DNA of 11,681 nt from contig JAATGI010000355.1 of the NCBI GenBank assembly GCA_015654725.1, positions 1-11,681 of the forward strand, in the 5' to 3' direction. Under the pieces are notes generated by a model that saw nothing but the letters and a program-made list of their open reading frames with translations, was not told the DNA's origin and did not search any database. The position numbers were made by a program, and so were the translations under genes. This stretch comes from Rhodospirillales bacterium. GTDB lineage: Bacteria; Pseudomonadota; Alphaproteobacteria; ATCC43930; CGMCC-115725. Shown in pieces: positions 1 through 5,705 of the stretch (position 1 is its first letter; each line of letters begins with the position of its first letter).

Positions 1-298
1 CGACCCAGCCCGGGAACTGCGTGGGATATTTGGCGCAGATCTCGGCCATGCCGTCATTGGCGATGCGCGCCAATTCCGGCGAGCGCTCCGCCGGCGCCAC
101 GAACTCGATCGCCGGCATCGAAAGCGTCAGAATCTGCTGATAGTCGGGCCATTGGTCCATCATGCGGAGCCGCGCCTCGAGATCGAACAGCACCGGTATG
201 TTGGTCCAGCGCCGGATCGCGTCGCGATTCGGAATCACCTCCACCATCTTGTCGAAATAGGCTTTGGGGAAAATATGGGGGAAAATATCGATCTTCAT
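1..298 (-). CDS. Amidohydrolase of the ACMSD-like (COG2159) family, partial (C-terminal part off the left edge)
   Basis: Read leftward from ATG at 298-296; the 99 codons present begin MKIDIFPHIFPKAYFDKM and continue through an LFDLEARLRMMDQW segment and ARIANDGMAEICAKYP. This is the N-terminal strand-helix pattern of the TIM-barrel amidohydrolases related to 2-amino-3-carboxymuconate-6-semialdehyde decarboxylase and gamma-resorcylate decarboxylase, which act on metal-bound aromatic acids or their ring-cleavage products. The start is set by GGAGG (minus strand, 310-306) seven bases upstream. The usual first metal motif of the superfamily is HxH; here the matching residues are F6-P7-H8, so only the second histidine is present. 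It is divergently transcribed from the hydrolase at 347. The remaining metal ligands and catalytic Asp lie outside the window, so decarboxylase versus hydrolase cannot be decided. Family confident, substrate unknown. Confidence 0.8.
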   Translation of the reverse strand, partial: MKIDIFPHIFPKAYFDKMVEVIPNRDAIRRWTNIPVLFDLEARLRMMDQWPDYQQILTLSMPAIEFVAPAERSPELARIANDGMAEICAKYPTQFPGWV

Positions 299-305
299 GG
301 CTGCA

Positions 306-310
306 CCTCC
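306..310 (-). promoter_or_regulatory. Ribosome binding site of the amidohydrolase
   Basis: GGAGG on the minus strand, seven bases before ATG. It supports the start at 298 over the out-of-frame upstream ATG at 329. Confidence 0.75.
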
Positions 311-311
311 T

Positions 312-330
312 CTTGTTACGATAGTACAAG
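312..330. promoter_or_regulatory. Dyad CTTGT-N9-ACAAG in the divergent promoter region
   Basis: Perfect 5-bp arms (312-316 and 326-330) flank nine bases in the middle of the 48-bp gap between two divergent genes. A dyad there could be an operator for both directions. The half-site TTGT/ACAA recurs upstream of the Rieske gene (2940-2950). Regulator identity is inference; no regulator gene is in the window. Confidence 0.35.
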
Positions 331-334
331 AATA

Positions 335-340
335 GGGAGG
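335..340 (+). promoter_or_regulatory. Ribosome binding site GGGAGG of the lactonase-like hydrolase
   Basis: GGGAGG six bases before ATG 347. It fixes the start there, rather than at the upstream in-frame ATG at 152, which would overlap the divergent amidohydrolase and place a signal peptide in the middle of the protein. Confidence 0.8.
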
Positions 341-346
341 GCGGCG

Positions 347-1165
347 ATGAAGCGTTTTGGCGCGTTGCTGGCGGCCGGGGGTTTACTCTGGGCGGGGATG
401 AACGGCGCCGATGCCCAAGGCGTCGTCGACCGCCTCTATGTGCTCGATTGCGGCCACGCGCACGCGCAGGATCAATCGCGCTGGTCGCCGGGCGTCAATG
501 TCGGCGTGCCGATCGACCTTTCCGACAATTGCTATCTCCTCCGCCACGGCGCCGATTGGCTGTTGTGGGACACCGGCATCGCCGACAAAGTCGCGGCGAT
601 GCCGGACGGCCTGCCGTCTTTCAACGGCGCGGTGGTGTGGCGGCGGCCGAAGACGCTGGAAGCGCAGTTGGCCGCGCTCGGCGTCAAGCCGGCCGATCTC
701 AAATACGTCGCGATCTCGCACACCCACGCCGATCACGTCGGCAATGTCGAGCTGTTCCCGACCGTGACCGTGCTCATTCAGAAGGCGGAATATGATTGGG
801 CCTTCGCCCAGCCGACGCCGCCTTTCGCGGCGACGCATCCCGTGATCAAGCTCGAAGGCGACAAGGACGTGTTCGGCGACGGCGCGGTGACGGTCATATC
901 GACACCCGGCCACACCCCGGGGCATGAGTCGCTCTTGCTGCATCTCGCCAAGACCGGCTGGATCGTCTTGAGCGGCGATGTCGCTCACTTCAAGAGCAAT
1001 TGGGATAACCGCCGCGTGCCGGGATTCAACTTCAGCAAGGAACAGTCGATCGCCTCGATGCAGCGCGTCGCCGATTTGCTGGAGAAATATCACGGGCAGC
1101 TTTGGATCAATCACGACGCGCCGCAAAGCGCCGCGCAGAAACACGCGCCCGACTATTATGAATAG
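347..1165 (+). CDS. Exported MBL-fold metallohydrolase, N-acyl-homoserine-lactonase-like
   Basis: A 272-residue protein. Residues 1-23 look like a Sec signal peptide: MKRF, a hydrophobic stretch of A/G/L/W, then a cleavage site after ADA (21-23). The mature part carries the full set of metallo-beta-lactamase-fold zinc ligands: H125-x-H127-x-D129-H130 (SHTHADH), H189 in TPGHTPGH, D211 in LSGDVAH and H256 near the C terminus (INHD). The TPGHTPGHESLLL segment and the SDNCYLLRHGADWLLWDTG strand resemble the AttM/AiiA branch that opens N-acyl homoserine lactones, but the fold serves many ester, lactone and thioester hydrolases. Periplasmic location is inferred. A 60-bp gap separates it from the GMC gene, so the two may share a transcript. 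In this catabolic setting it may hydrolyse a lactone intermediate instead of a signal molecule. Fold certain, substrate not. Confidence 0.85.
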   Translation: MKRFGALLAAGGLLWAGMNGADAQGVVDRLYVLDCGHAHAQDQSRWSPGVNVGVPIDLSDNCYLLRHGADWLLWDTGIADKVAAMPDGLPSFNGAVVWRRPKTLEAQLAALGVKPADLKYVAISHTHADHVGNVELFPTVTVLIQKAEYDWAFAQPTPPFAATHPVIKLEGDKDVFGDGAVTVISTPGHTPGHESLLLHLAKTGWIVLSGDVAHFKSNWDNRRVPGFNFSKEQSIASMQRVADLLEKYHGQLWINHDAPQSAAQKHAPDYYE

Positions 1166-1225
1166 CGCGGGATTGTCGCGCGGCGGCCATCGTGCCTTTG
1201 GCTCCGGAATTCCTGGGCGCGAATC

Positions 1226-2872
1226 ATGAGAGCGGAATACGACTTCATCATTGTCGGCGCCGGGACCTCGGGTTGCGTGTTGGCCGAGCGGCTTTCGGCC
1301 GATCCCGCGCATAAGGTGCTGGTGCTGGAAGCGGGGCCGCCCAACCGCAATCCGCTGCTGCGCCTGCCGATGACCGCGCGGCGCTTCTGGACCGATCCGA
1401 ACTATCTCTGGAATTACCGCGGCGAGCCGGAGCCGAGCGTCAATGGCCGCCGTATCCCGGTGCCGCGCGGCAAGCTGGTCGGCGGCTCGGGTGCCATCAA
1501 CGGCATGCTCTATGCCCGCGGCCATCCGCGCGATTACGACCAGTGGCGCCAGCTCGGCCTTGAAGGCTGGGGCTATGAGGATGTGCTGCCCTATTATCGG
1601 CGCGTCGAGCGCGATTCGCGCGGCGATACGCCCTATCACGGCGGCGACGGCCTGCTCGCGATCTCACGGACGCCCGAGGCCAATCCGCTGACGCCGCTGT
1701 TCCTCGCCGCGGCGAAGGCAGCGGGCATTCCCTTCAATGACGATCAGAACGGCGCCGATTGCGAAGGCTTCGGCATCCCCGACCTCACCATCGATCGGGG
1801 CGAGCGCGCCAGCACCTGGTCGGCCTTCCTCAAGCCGGCGCTGGCGCGGCCCAATCTCACCCTCGAAACCGGCGCGTTGGCGACGCGCATCGCGATCGAA
1901 AACCATCGCGCGGTCGGCATCGACTATCTTCAGGATGGGCAGGCGAAACAGGCCAGGGCGGGCCGCGAGGTGATTCTGTCGGGCGGCGCCTATAATTCGC
2001 CTCAACTCCTTTTGCTGTCCGGCATCGGCCCGGCCGATGAATTGACGGCGCTGGGCATCGCGCCGATCCACGATCTGCCTGGGGTCGGCAAAAATCTTCA
2101 GGACCATGCCGGCGTCAGCGTCATCAATCTGGCGAAGCTGCCAGTAACGCTGGTGAACAATCTGCGCTGGGACCGGCTTATCGTCTCCGCGCTGCTCTGG
2201 GGTGTCGCGCGGACCGGGCCGATGGCGACCATGCCGGTCGTCGGCAATGGTTGGTATCGCTCGCGGCCCGAACTCGAACGTCCCGATATTCAAACCTTGA
2301 TCGGCGCCAATTCGCCCGAGGCCGGGCCCTGGTTCCCCGGCATCAAGAAACCGGCGGCGCACATGTTTTCCTCGCGCTCCGGCCTGCAACATCCCGAAAG
2401 CCGGGGCTGGATGAATCTCGCCTCGTCCGATCCGCTGGCGCCGCCGCGCATCTATTTCAATCTGTTCAGCGCGCCGGGCGATCTCGCGGTACTGCGCCAG
2501 GCCATTCGCACGGTGCGCGCGATATTCTCCGCCGCGCCCGTCGCCCATCTCATCGGCCGGGAAGTGGTGCCCGGCCCCGGCCTCAAGAGCGATACCGAGC
2601 TCGACCAATTCATCCGCAACACGACCACGACGGCCTATCACCCGGTCGGCACTTGCGCCATGGGGATCGACGAAAACGCGGTGGTCGATCCCCAGCTTCG
2701 CGTTCGCGGGATCGACGGCTTGCGCGTCGCCGACGCCGCGATCATGCCCACCATTACCACCGGCAATACCAATGCACCTTGCGTCATGATCGGCGACAAG
2801 GCCTCGGATTTGATCTTGGGCAGGACACTGGCGCGCGCCGAATTACCGCGTGAGCGCATCGCGGCGGAGTGA
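1226..2872 (+). CDS. GMC-family FAD-dependent oxidoreductase (choline/alcohol dehydrogenase-like)
   Basis: 548 residues, the usual length for bacterial GMC dehydrogenases. The N terminus is the dinucleotide-binding strand-turn-helix with GAGTSG at 11-16 and an acidic strand end (VLVLEAG, 31-37). GMC signature 1 is at about 81-97 (RGKLVGGSGAINGMLYA) and signature 2 at about 253-268 (GGAYNSPQLLLLSGIG). The catalytic pair is H472 (AYHPVGTCAMG) and N516 (TTGNTNAP), the His/Asn arrangement of BetA and AlkJ-like enzymes. It oxidises a primary or secondary alcohol to the carbonyl with FAD, probably passing electrons to a quinone or carrier. No signal peptide, so cytoplasmic or peripheral. The ribosome binding site before ATG 1226 is weak (GGGCG region), but the FAD motif fixes the start within a few residues. 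A hairpin at 2902-2933 follows. Specific substrate unknown. Confidence 0.92.
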   Translation: MRAEYDFIIVGAGTSGCVLAERLSADPAHKVLVLEAGPPNRNPLLRLPMTARRFWTDPNYLWNYRGEPEPSVNGRRIPVPRGKLVGGSGAINGMLYARGHPRDYDQWRQLGLEGWGYEDVLPYYRRVERDSRGDTPYHGGDGLLAISRTPEANPLTPLFLAAAKAAGIPFNDDQNGADCEGFGIPDLTIDRGERASTWSAFLKPALARPNLTLETGALATRIAIENHRAVGIDYLQDGQAKQARAGREVILSGGAYNSPQLLLLSGIGPADELTALGIAPIHDLPGVGKNLQDHAGVSVINLAKLPVTLVNNLRWDRLIVSALLWGVARTGPMATMPVVGNGWYRSRPELERPDIQTLIGANSPEAGPWFPGIKKPAAHMFSSRSGLQHPESRGWMNLASSDPLAPPRIYFNLFSAPGDLAVLRQAIRTVRAIFSAAPVAHLIGREVVPGPGLKSDTELDQFIRNTTTTAYHPVGTCAMGIDENAVVDPQLRVRGIDGLRVADAAIMPTITTGNTNAPCVMIGDKASDLILGRTLARAELPRERIAAE

Positions 2873-2901
2873 CGCGCCGCCGGCATCCGGCCATGCGCGC
2901 A

Positions 2902-2933
2902 AAGCCCATTCCCCAGGCGGGCGCAATGGGCTT
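2902..2933 (+). terminator. Terminator-like hairpin after the GMC gene
   Basis: AAGCCCATT (2902-2910) and AATGGGCTT (2925-2933) form a perfect 9-bp stem around a 14-base loop, 29 bases after the GMC stop codon. The following bases (ATCCTATTGT) are only mildly T-rich, so termination may be weak. It plausibly divides the hydrolase-GMC unit from the Rieske unit. Confidence 0.45.
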
Positions 2934-2939
2934 ATCCTA

Positions 2940-2950
2940 TTGTCATACAA
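2940..2950. promoter_or_regulatory. TTGT-CAT-ACAA palindrome, GntR-type operator candidate
   Basis: TTGTCATACAA fits the TTGT-N3-ACAA form typical of FCD-subfamily GntR regulators, which often control aromatic-acid genes. It lies 42 bases before the Rieske start. Its first six bases (TTGTCA) also resemble a sigma-70 -35 box, so a bound protein could block the promoter; the matching -10 is poor. Confidence 0.4.
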
Positions 2951-2979
2951 CAAGAACGGCGCAAATCGCCGGCACGAGC

Positions 2980-2985
2980 AGGAGA
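2980..2985 (+). promoter_or_regulatory. Ribosome binding site AGGAGA of the Rieske oxygenase
   Basis: AGGAGA lies six bases before ATG 2992. It decides this start over the in-frame ATG at 2869, which overlaps the GMC gene and would add 41 residues unlike the family. Confidence 0.75.
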
Positions 2986-2991
2986 CGGGAC

Positions 2992-4221
2992 ATGCTGAAG
3001 GAAGAGAACGAGCTGTTGAGCCGCGTCGGGCCGGGCACGCCGATGGGCCAATTCATGCGTCAATTCTGGGTTCCAGCGATGCCGAGCGCGGGGCTGGAGC
3101 GCGACGCCGCACCCGAGCGCGTCCGGCTACTCGGCCAGGACCTGATCGCCTTCCGCGCCAGCGACGGCCGCGTCGGCATGCTCGATGAAGGCTGCCCGCA
3201 TCGCGGGGTCTCGCTGGCGCTGGCGCACAACAAGGACTGCGCCCTGACCTGCATCTTTCATGGCTGGAAGATCGACGTCTCCGGCAAGGTGGTCGATGTC
3301 CCGGCCGAGCCGCCCGAGCGCCGAGCCGCCTTCATGGCGCGCATCAAGGTCAATCATTATCCGACTCATGAGGCGGCCGGTATTCTCTGGGTCTGGCTCG
3401 GCGGCGGCGAGCCGGCGCCGTTCCCGCGCTATAACTGGACCGATCTGCCCGAAAGCCATATCCGCTTCAATGTCGGCAAGATCAAATCCAACTGGCTCAA
3501 CGGCCTCGAAGGCCAGCTCGATTCCGCCCATGTCGGCATCCTGCATCAGGACTGGGCAAACAAGGACAAAGCGAAATTCGGCCAAAGCAATATCGACAAC
3601 GCCACGGTCGATCTGGCGCCGCGCTTCGAATTCGAGGAACAGCCCTATGGTTTTCGCGAGGCGGCGGTCCGCAACATGCCGGACGGGACGCATTATGTCC
3701 GCGTGCGCGAATTCGTGATGCCCTGGTACTCCTACATTCCGCAAGGCGGCGGGCGCGAGGGGATGCAGCTCCTGACCATCTCCGTGCCGGTCGATGACGA
3801 GACCTCGGTGCAATGGGATGTGCGCTACAATCTCGTGCGGCCCCTGACCGACAGCAACTGGCCGAACATGACCAGGATCACCGATATGACGCCGATTTTG
3901 GGCGGCATCGAAAATCGCTATGGCCAGGACCGCGCCAAGATCGACGGCGGCAAATGGTCGGGCTTCGCCGTGCTGCGCCACGAGGATTACGCCGTCGCCA
4001 TGGCGCAAGGCGCCATCGCCGACCGCGCCAAGGAATTTCTGGCCTCGAGCGATTTGCCGATCGTGCGCGCGCGCCGCGCCCTGATGAACGCAGCCAAGCA
4101 GCATGCCGCCGGCGAGAAGAAGTCGCCGGAATTCGATCCCGCGATCGAATGGGGCCTGGTGCGCGGCTTCGCCGAGATCATCCCGAAGGATTCCGATTGG
4201 CGCCAATTGCCAAGAGGATAG
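2992..4221 (+). CDS. Rieske [2Fe-2S] aromatic ring-hydroxylating oxygenase, alpha subunit (phthalate 4,5-dioxygenase type)
   Basis: 409 residues. It opens MLKEENELLSRVGPGTPMGQ, the start typical of phthalate-4,5-dioxygenase-like oxygenases. The Rieske cluster is C68-x-H70 ... C87-x2-H90 (CPHRG and CIFHGW, 16 residues between). The mononuclear iron site begins GLEGQLDSAHVGILH (171-185): D177 is the usual electron-bridge Asp and H180 and H185 are iron ligands; the third, acidic ligand further on I could not place. The C-terminal stretch DRAKEFLASSDLPIVRARR matches the helix seen in this subfamily. It would hydroxylate or O-demethylate an aromatic acid using O2 and electrons from a separate reductase, which is not in the window. 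A separate beta subunit is not expected for this homo-oligomeric type. A terminator-like hairpin and an operator-like site precede it, and a palindromic repeat follows 19 bases after its stop. Confidence 0.9.
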   Translation: MLKEENELLSRVGPGTPMGQFMRQFWVPAMPSAGLERDAAPERVRLLGQDLIAFRASDGRVGMLDEGCPHRGVSLALAHNKDCALTCIFHGWKIDVSGKVVDVPAEPPERRAAFMARIKVNHYPTHEAAGILWVWLGGGEPAPFPRYNWTDLPESHIRFNVGKIKSNWLNGLEGQLDSAHVGILHQDWANKDKAKFGQSNIDNATVDLAPRFEFEEQPYGFREAAVRNMPDGTHYVRVREFVMPWYSYIPQGGGREGMQLLTISVPVDDETSVQWDVRYNLVRPLTDSNWPNMTRITDMTPILGGIENRYGQDRAKIDGGKWSGFAVLRHEDYAVAMAQGAIADRAKEFLASSDLPIVRARRALMNAAKQHAAGEKKSPEFDPAIEWGLVRGFAEIIPKDSDWRQLPRG

Positions 4222-4239
4222 TTTTGTCGCTGCAATTTT

Positions 4240-4377
4240 CCCCTCCCCCCTTGAGGGGGAGGTCGCGAGAAGTCGGAGACTTCGAGCGGGTGGGGGGTAT
4301 TGCGACGGATATACCCCCCACCCGAAATGCAGCGCTCCCGCGCAGCATTTCTTCCCTTCCCCTCGAGGGGGGAGGGG
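4240..4377. repeat. Compound palindromic intergenic repeat (about 138 bp) before the CaiB gene
   Basis: Five stems in a row: 4242-4249/4255-4262 (CCTCCCCC/GGGGGAGG), 4269-4274/4278-4283 (GAAGTC/GACTTC), a perfect 14-bp central inverted repeat 4287-4300/4311-4324 (CGGGTGGGGGGTAT and its complement), 4324-4330/4345-4351 (GAAATGC/GCATTTC, with GCGC/GCGC inside), and 4354-4362/4368-4376 (C-rich/G-rich with one G-T pair). The C-rich/G-rich hairpins at the two ends are alike, so the whole element is roughly symmetric. Translated, it reads SPLEGEVARS, a familiar spurious peptide from a dispersed repeat of alphaproteobacteria. It may act as terminator, attenuator or transcript stabiliser between the Rieske and CaiB genes. 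Confidence 0.8.
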
Positions 4378-4385
4378 CATTCTGT

Positions 4386-4390
4386 CAAGG
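4386..4390 (+). promoter_or_regulatory. Weak ribosome binding site for the TTG start of the CaiB gene
   Basis: CAAGG lies nine bases before TTG 4400. The only stronger match, GGAGGGG at 4371-4377, belongs to the repeat and points to an in-frame CTG at 4382, a rarer start. Confidence 0.4.
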
Positions 4391-4399
4391 CGCGCGCCA

Positions 4400-5584
4400 T
4401 TGAACGAACCGAACTCCCTCCCCCTCTCCCATATCAAGGTCGTCGATCTCACCCGGGTGCGGTCGGGGCCGACCTGCGTCAAGCAATTAGCCGATTGGGG
4501 CGCCGATGTCGTCAAGGTCGAGGCCACCGGCGAAGACCCGCTGCAAGGCGGCAGCCGCGATTCCTCGGACTTCCAGAATCTTCACCGCAACAAGCGCGAT
4601 ATCGCGATCGACCTGAAGCACAAGGACGGCGTGGCGCTCTTGAAACGGCTGGTCGCTGATGCCGACGTGGTGGTGGAGAACTACCGGCCCGACGTGAAAT
4701 TCCGCCTCGGCATCGATTATGAGACGTTGCGGGCGGTAAACCCTCGTCTCGTCTACGCCAGCATCTCGGGCTTCGGCGAGACCGGGCCTTATCGCGAGCG
4801 GCCCGGCTTCGACCAGATCGCGCAAGGCATGGGCGGGATCATGTCGGTGACCGGCCTGCCCGGCCAGGGCCCGGCGCGCGCCGGCATTCCGATCGCCGAT
4901 CTGTGCGCCGGGATTTTCGCGGCGCAAGGCATTCTCTTGGCCCTGATCGAGCGCGACAAATCGGGCGAAGGCCAATGGGTGCAATCCTCGCTGCTCGGCG
5001 CGCAGATCGCGATGCTCGATTTCCAGGCGGCGCGCTGGCTCATGGATCGGCAAGTGCCGGGCCAGGCCGGCAACAACCACCCGGCCGGCGCGCCGACCGG
5101 CGTGTTCCAGACCAAGGACGGGCATATCAACATCGCCACCACGGGCCAGGAGATTTATCGCCGCTTTTGCGACGCGCTCGGCGCGCCCGGCTTGTTCACC
5201 GACCCGCTGTTCGCCGACATGCGCATGCGGTTCCGGAATCGCGACCGTCTCAATCCCGCGATCGAGGAAATTACCCGCACCAAGACTTCCGCCGAATGGA
5301 TCGACCTCTTCAACGAGGCGGGCGTGCCCGCCGGCCCGATCTACAACATCGAAGAGGTGTTCGCCGATCCGCAGGTGCGGCATCTCGGCATGGCACGCGC
5401 GCTCAATCATCCGAAGCGCGGCCGCACCGAATATCTCGCCCAGCCCATTACCCTGAGCCGCACGCCCTGGGAATTGAACTCGCCCGCGCCGGAAAAAGGC
5501 GAGCATACGGACCAAGTCTTGCACGCGCTGGGATTCGACGCGGCGAGCATCGCCGATTTGCGCAAACGGAAGGTGGTTGAATGA
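4400..5584 (+). CDS. CaiB/BaiF (class III) family CoA-transferase
   Basis: 394 residues from TTG 4400, the family's usual size (about 400). The start is inferred because homology begins at LSHIKVVDLTRV, and the frame upstream only reads through the repeat and the Rieske gene. N-terminal CoA-binding features include LADWGADVVKVEATGEDP (30-47), NKRDIAIDLK (64-73) and DVVVENYRPDV (89-99). SGFGETGPY is at 123-131. D167 in GIPIADLCAG (162-171) is the catalytic aspartate, equivalent to Asp169 of formyl-CoA transferase. The C-terminal part has GAPTGVFQTKDGHINI and GVPAGPIYNIEEVFADPQV. It moves CoA from a donor thioester to an organic acid, likely activating an intermediate of the pathway for beta-oxidation or decarboxylation. 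It is cytoplasmic. It is unrelated to the class I CoA-transferase at 7875-9237, so the cluster has two distinct activation steps. Acid substrate unknown. Confidence 0.88.
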   Translation: MNEPNSLPLSHIKVVDLTRVRSGPTCVKQLADWGADVVKVEATGEDPLQGGSRDSSDFQNLHRNKRDIAIDLKHKDGVALLKRLVADADVVVENYRPDVKFRLGIDYETLRAVNPRLVYASISGFGETGPYRERPGFDQIAQGMGGIMSVTGLPGQGPARAGIPIADLCAGIFAAQGILLALIERDKSGEGQWVQSSLLGAQIAMLDFQAARWLMDRQVPGQAGNNHPAGAPTGVFQTKDGHINIATTGQEIYRRFCDALGAPGLFTDPLFADMRMRFRNRDRLNPAIEEITRTKTSAEWIDLFNEAGVPAGPIYNIEEVFADPQVRHLGMARALNHPKRGRTEYLAQPITLSRTPWELNSPAPEKGEHTDQVLHALGFDAASIADLRKRKVVE

Positions 5585-5592
5585 CGTAGTTT

Positions 5593-5674
5593 TTTCGTCG
5601 TCCCTGCGAAAGCAGGGACCCAGGGCGGCCGCTCGCCGCCTACCTGGATTCCCGCTTCCGCGGGAATGACGAAA
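5593..5674. repeat. Cruciform-type dispersed repeat (about 82 bp) between the CaiB and OYE genes
   Basis: The outer arms TTTCGTC (5593-5599) and GACGAAA (5668-5674) enclose three hairpins: GTCCCTGC-GAAA-GCAGGGAC (5600-5619), CCAGG...CCTGG (5620-5624/5643-5647, with GGCGG/CCGCC nested inside) and ATTCCCGC-TTCC-GCGGGAAT (5648-5667). The whole can fold as a four-way cruciform. Read on the minus strand it gives HSRGSGNP and RRDDE, the well-known false peptides of a dispersed repeat common in Alphaproteobacteria. It ends two bases before an in-frame but unlikely ATG (5676). Confidence 0.85.
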
Positions 5675-5705
5675 TATGCGGATCAATAGGGGAAGCACTT
5701 CATCG

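Noticed and set aside
54..329. Minus-strand frame starting at ATG 329
   Set aside because: Out of frame with the amidohydrolase start at 298, which has a proper ribosome site and recognisable protein sequence.
152..346. N-terminal extension of the lactonase-like hydrolase to ATG 152
   Set aside because: It would overlap the divergent amidohydrolase and bury the signal peptide; GGGAGG before 347 decides the start.
383..1639. Long antisense open frame (418 codons) opposite the hydrolase and GMC genes
   Set aside because: R/A/G/H-rich composition, no recognisable domain; it mirrors two well-conserved genes in a high-GC genome.
4240..4377. Repeat considered as a CRISPR array or insertion sequence
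   Set aside because: No regularly spaced identical units with unique spacers, and no transposase frame; it is a single compound palindrome.
4103..4399. N-terminal extension of the CaiB protein through the repeat into the Rieske gene
   Set aside because: Family homology begins just after TTG 4400; the extension is translated repeat and out-of-frame Rieske sequence.
3127..4527. Long antisense open frame (466 codons) opposite the Rieske gene and repeat
   Set aside because: Shadow of the Rieske gene; it also reads through the palindromic repeat.
5676..5705. In-frame ATG 5676 as OYE start
   Set aside because: No ribosome site, and it abuts the repeat; ATG 5706 puts the active cysteine at position 26 as in YqjM.
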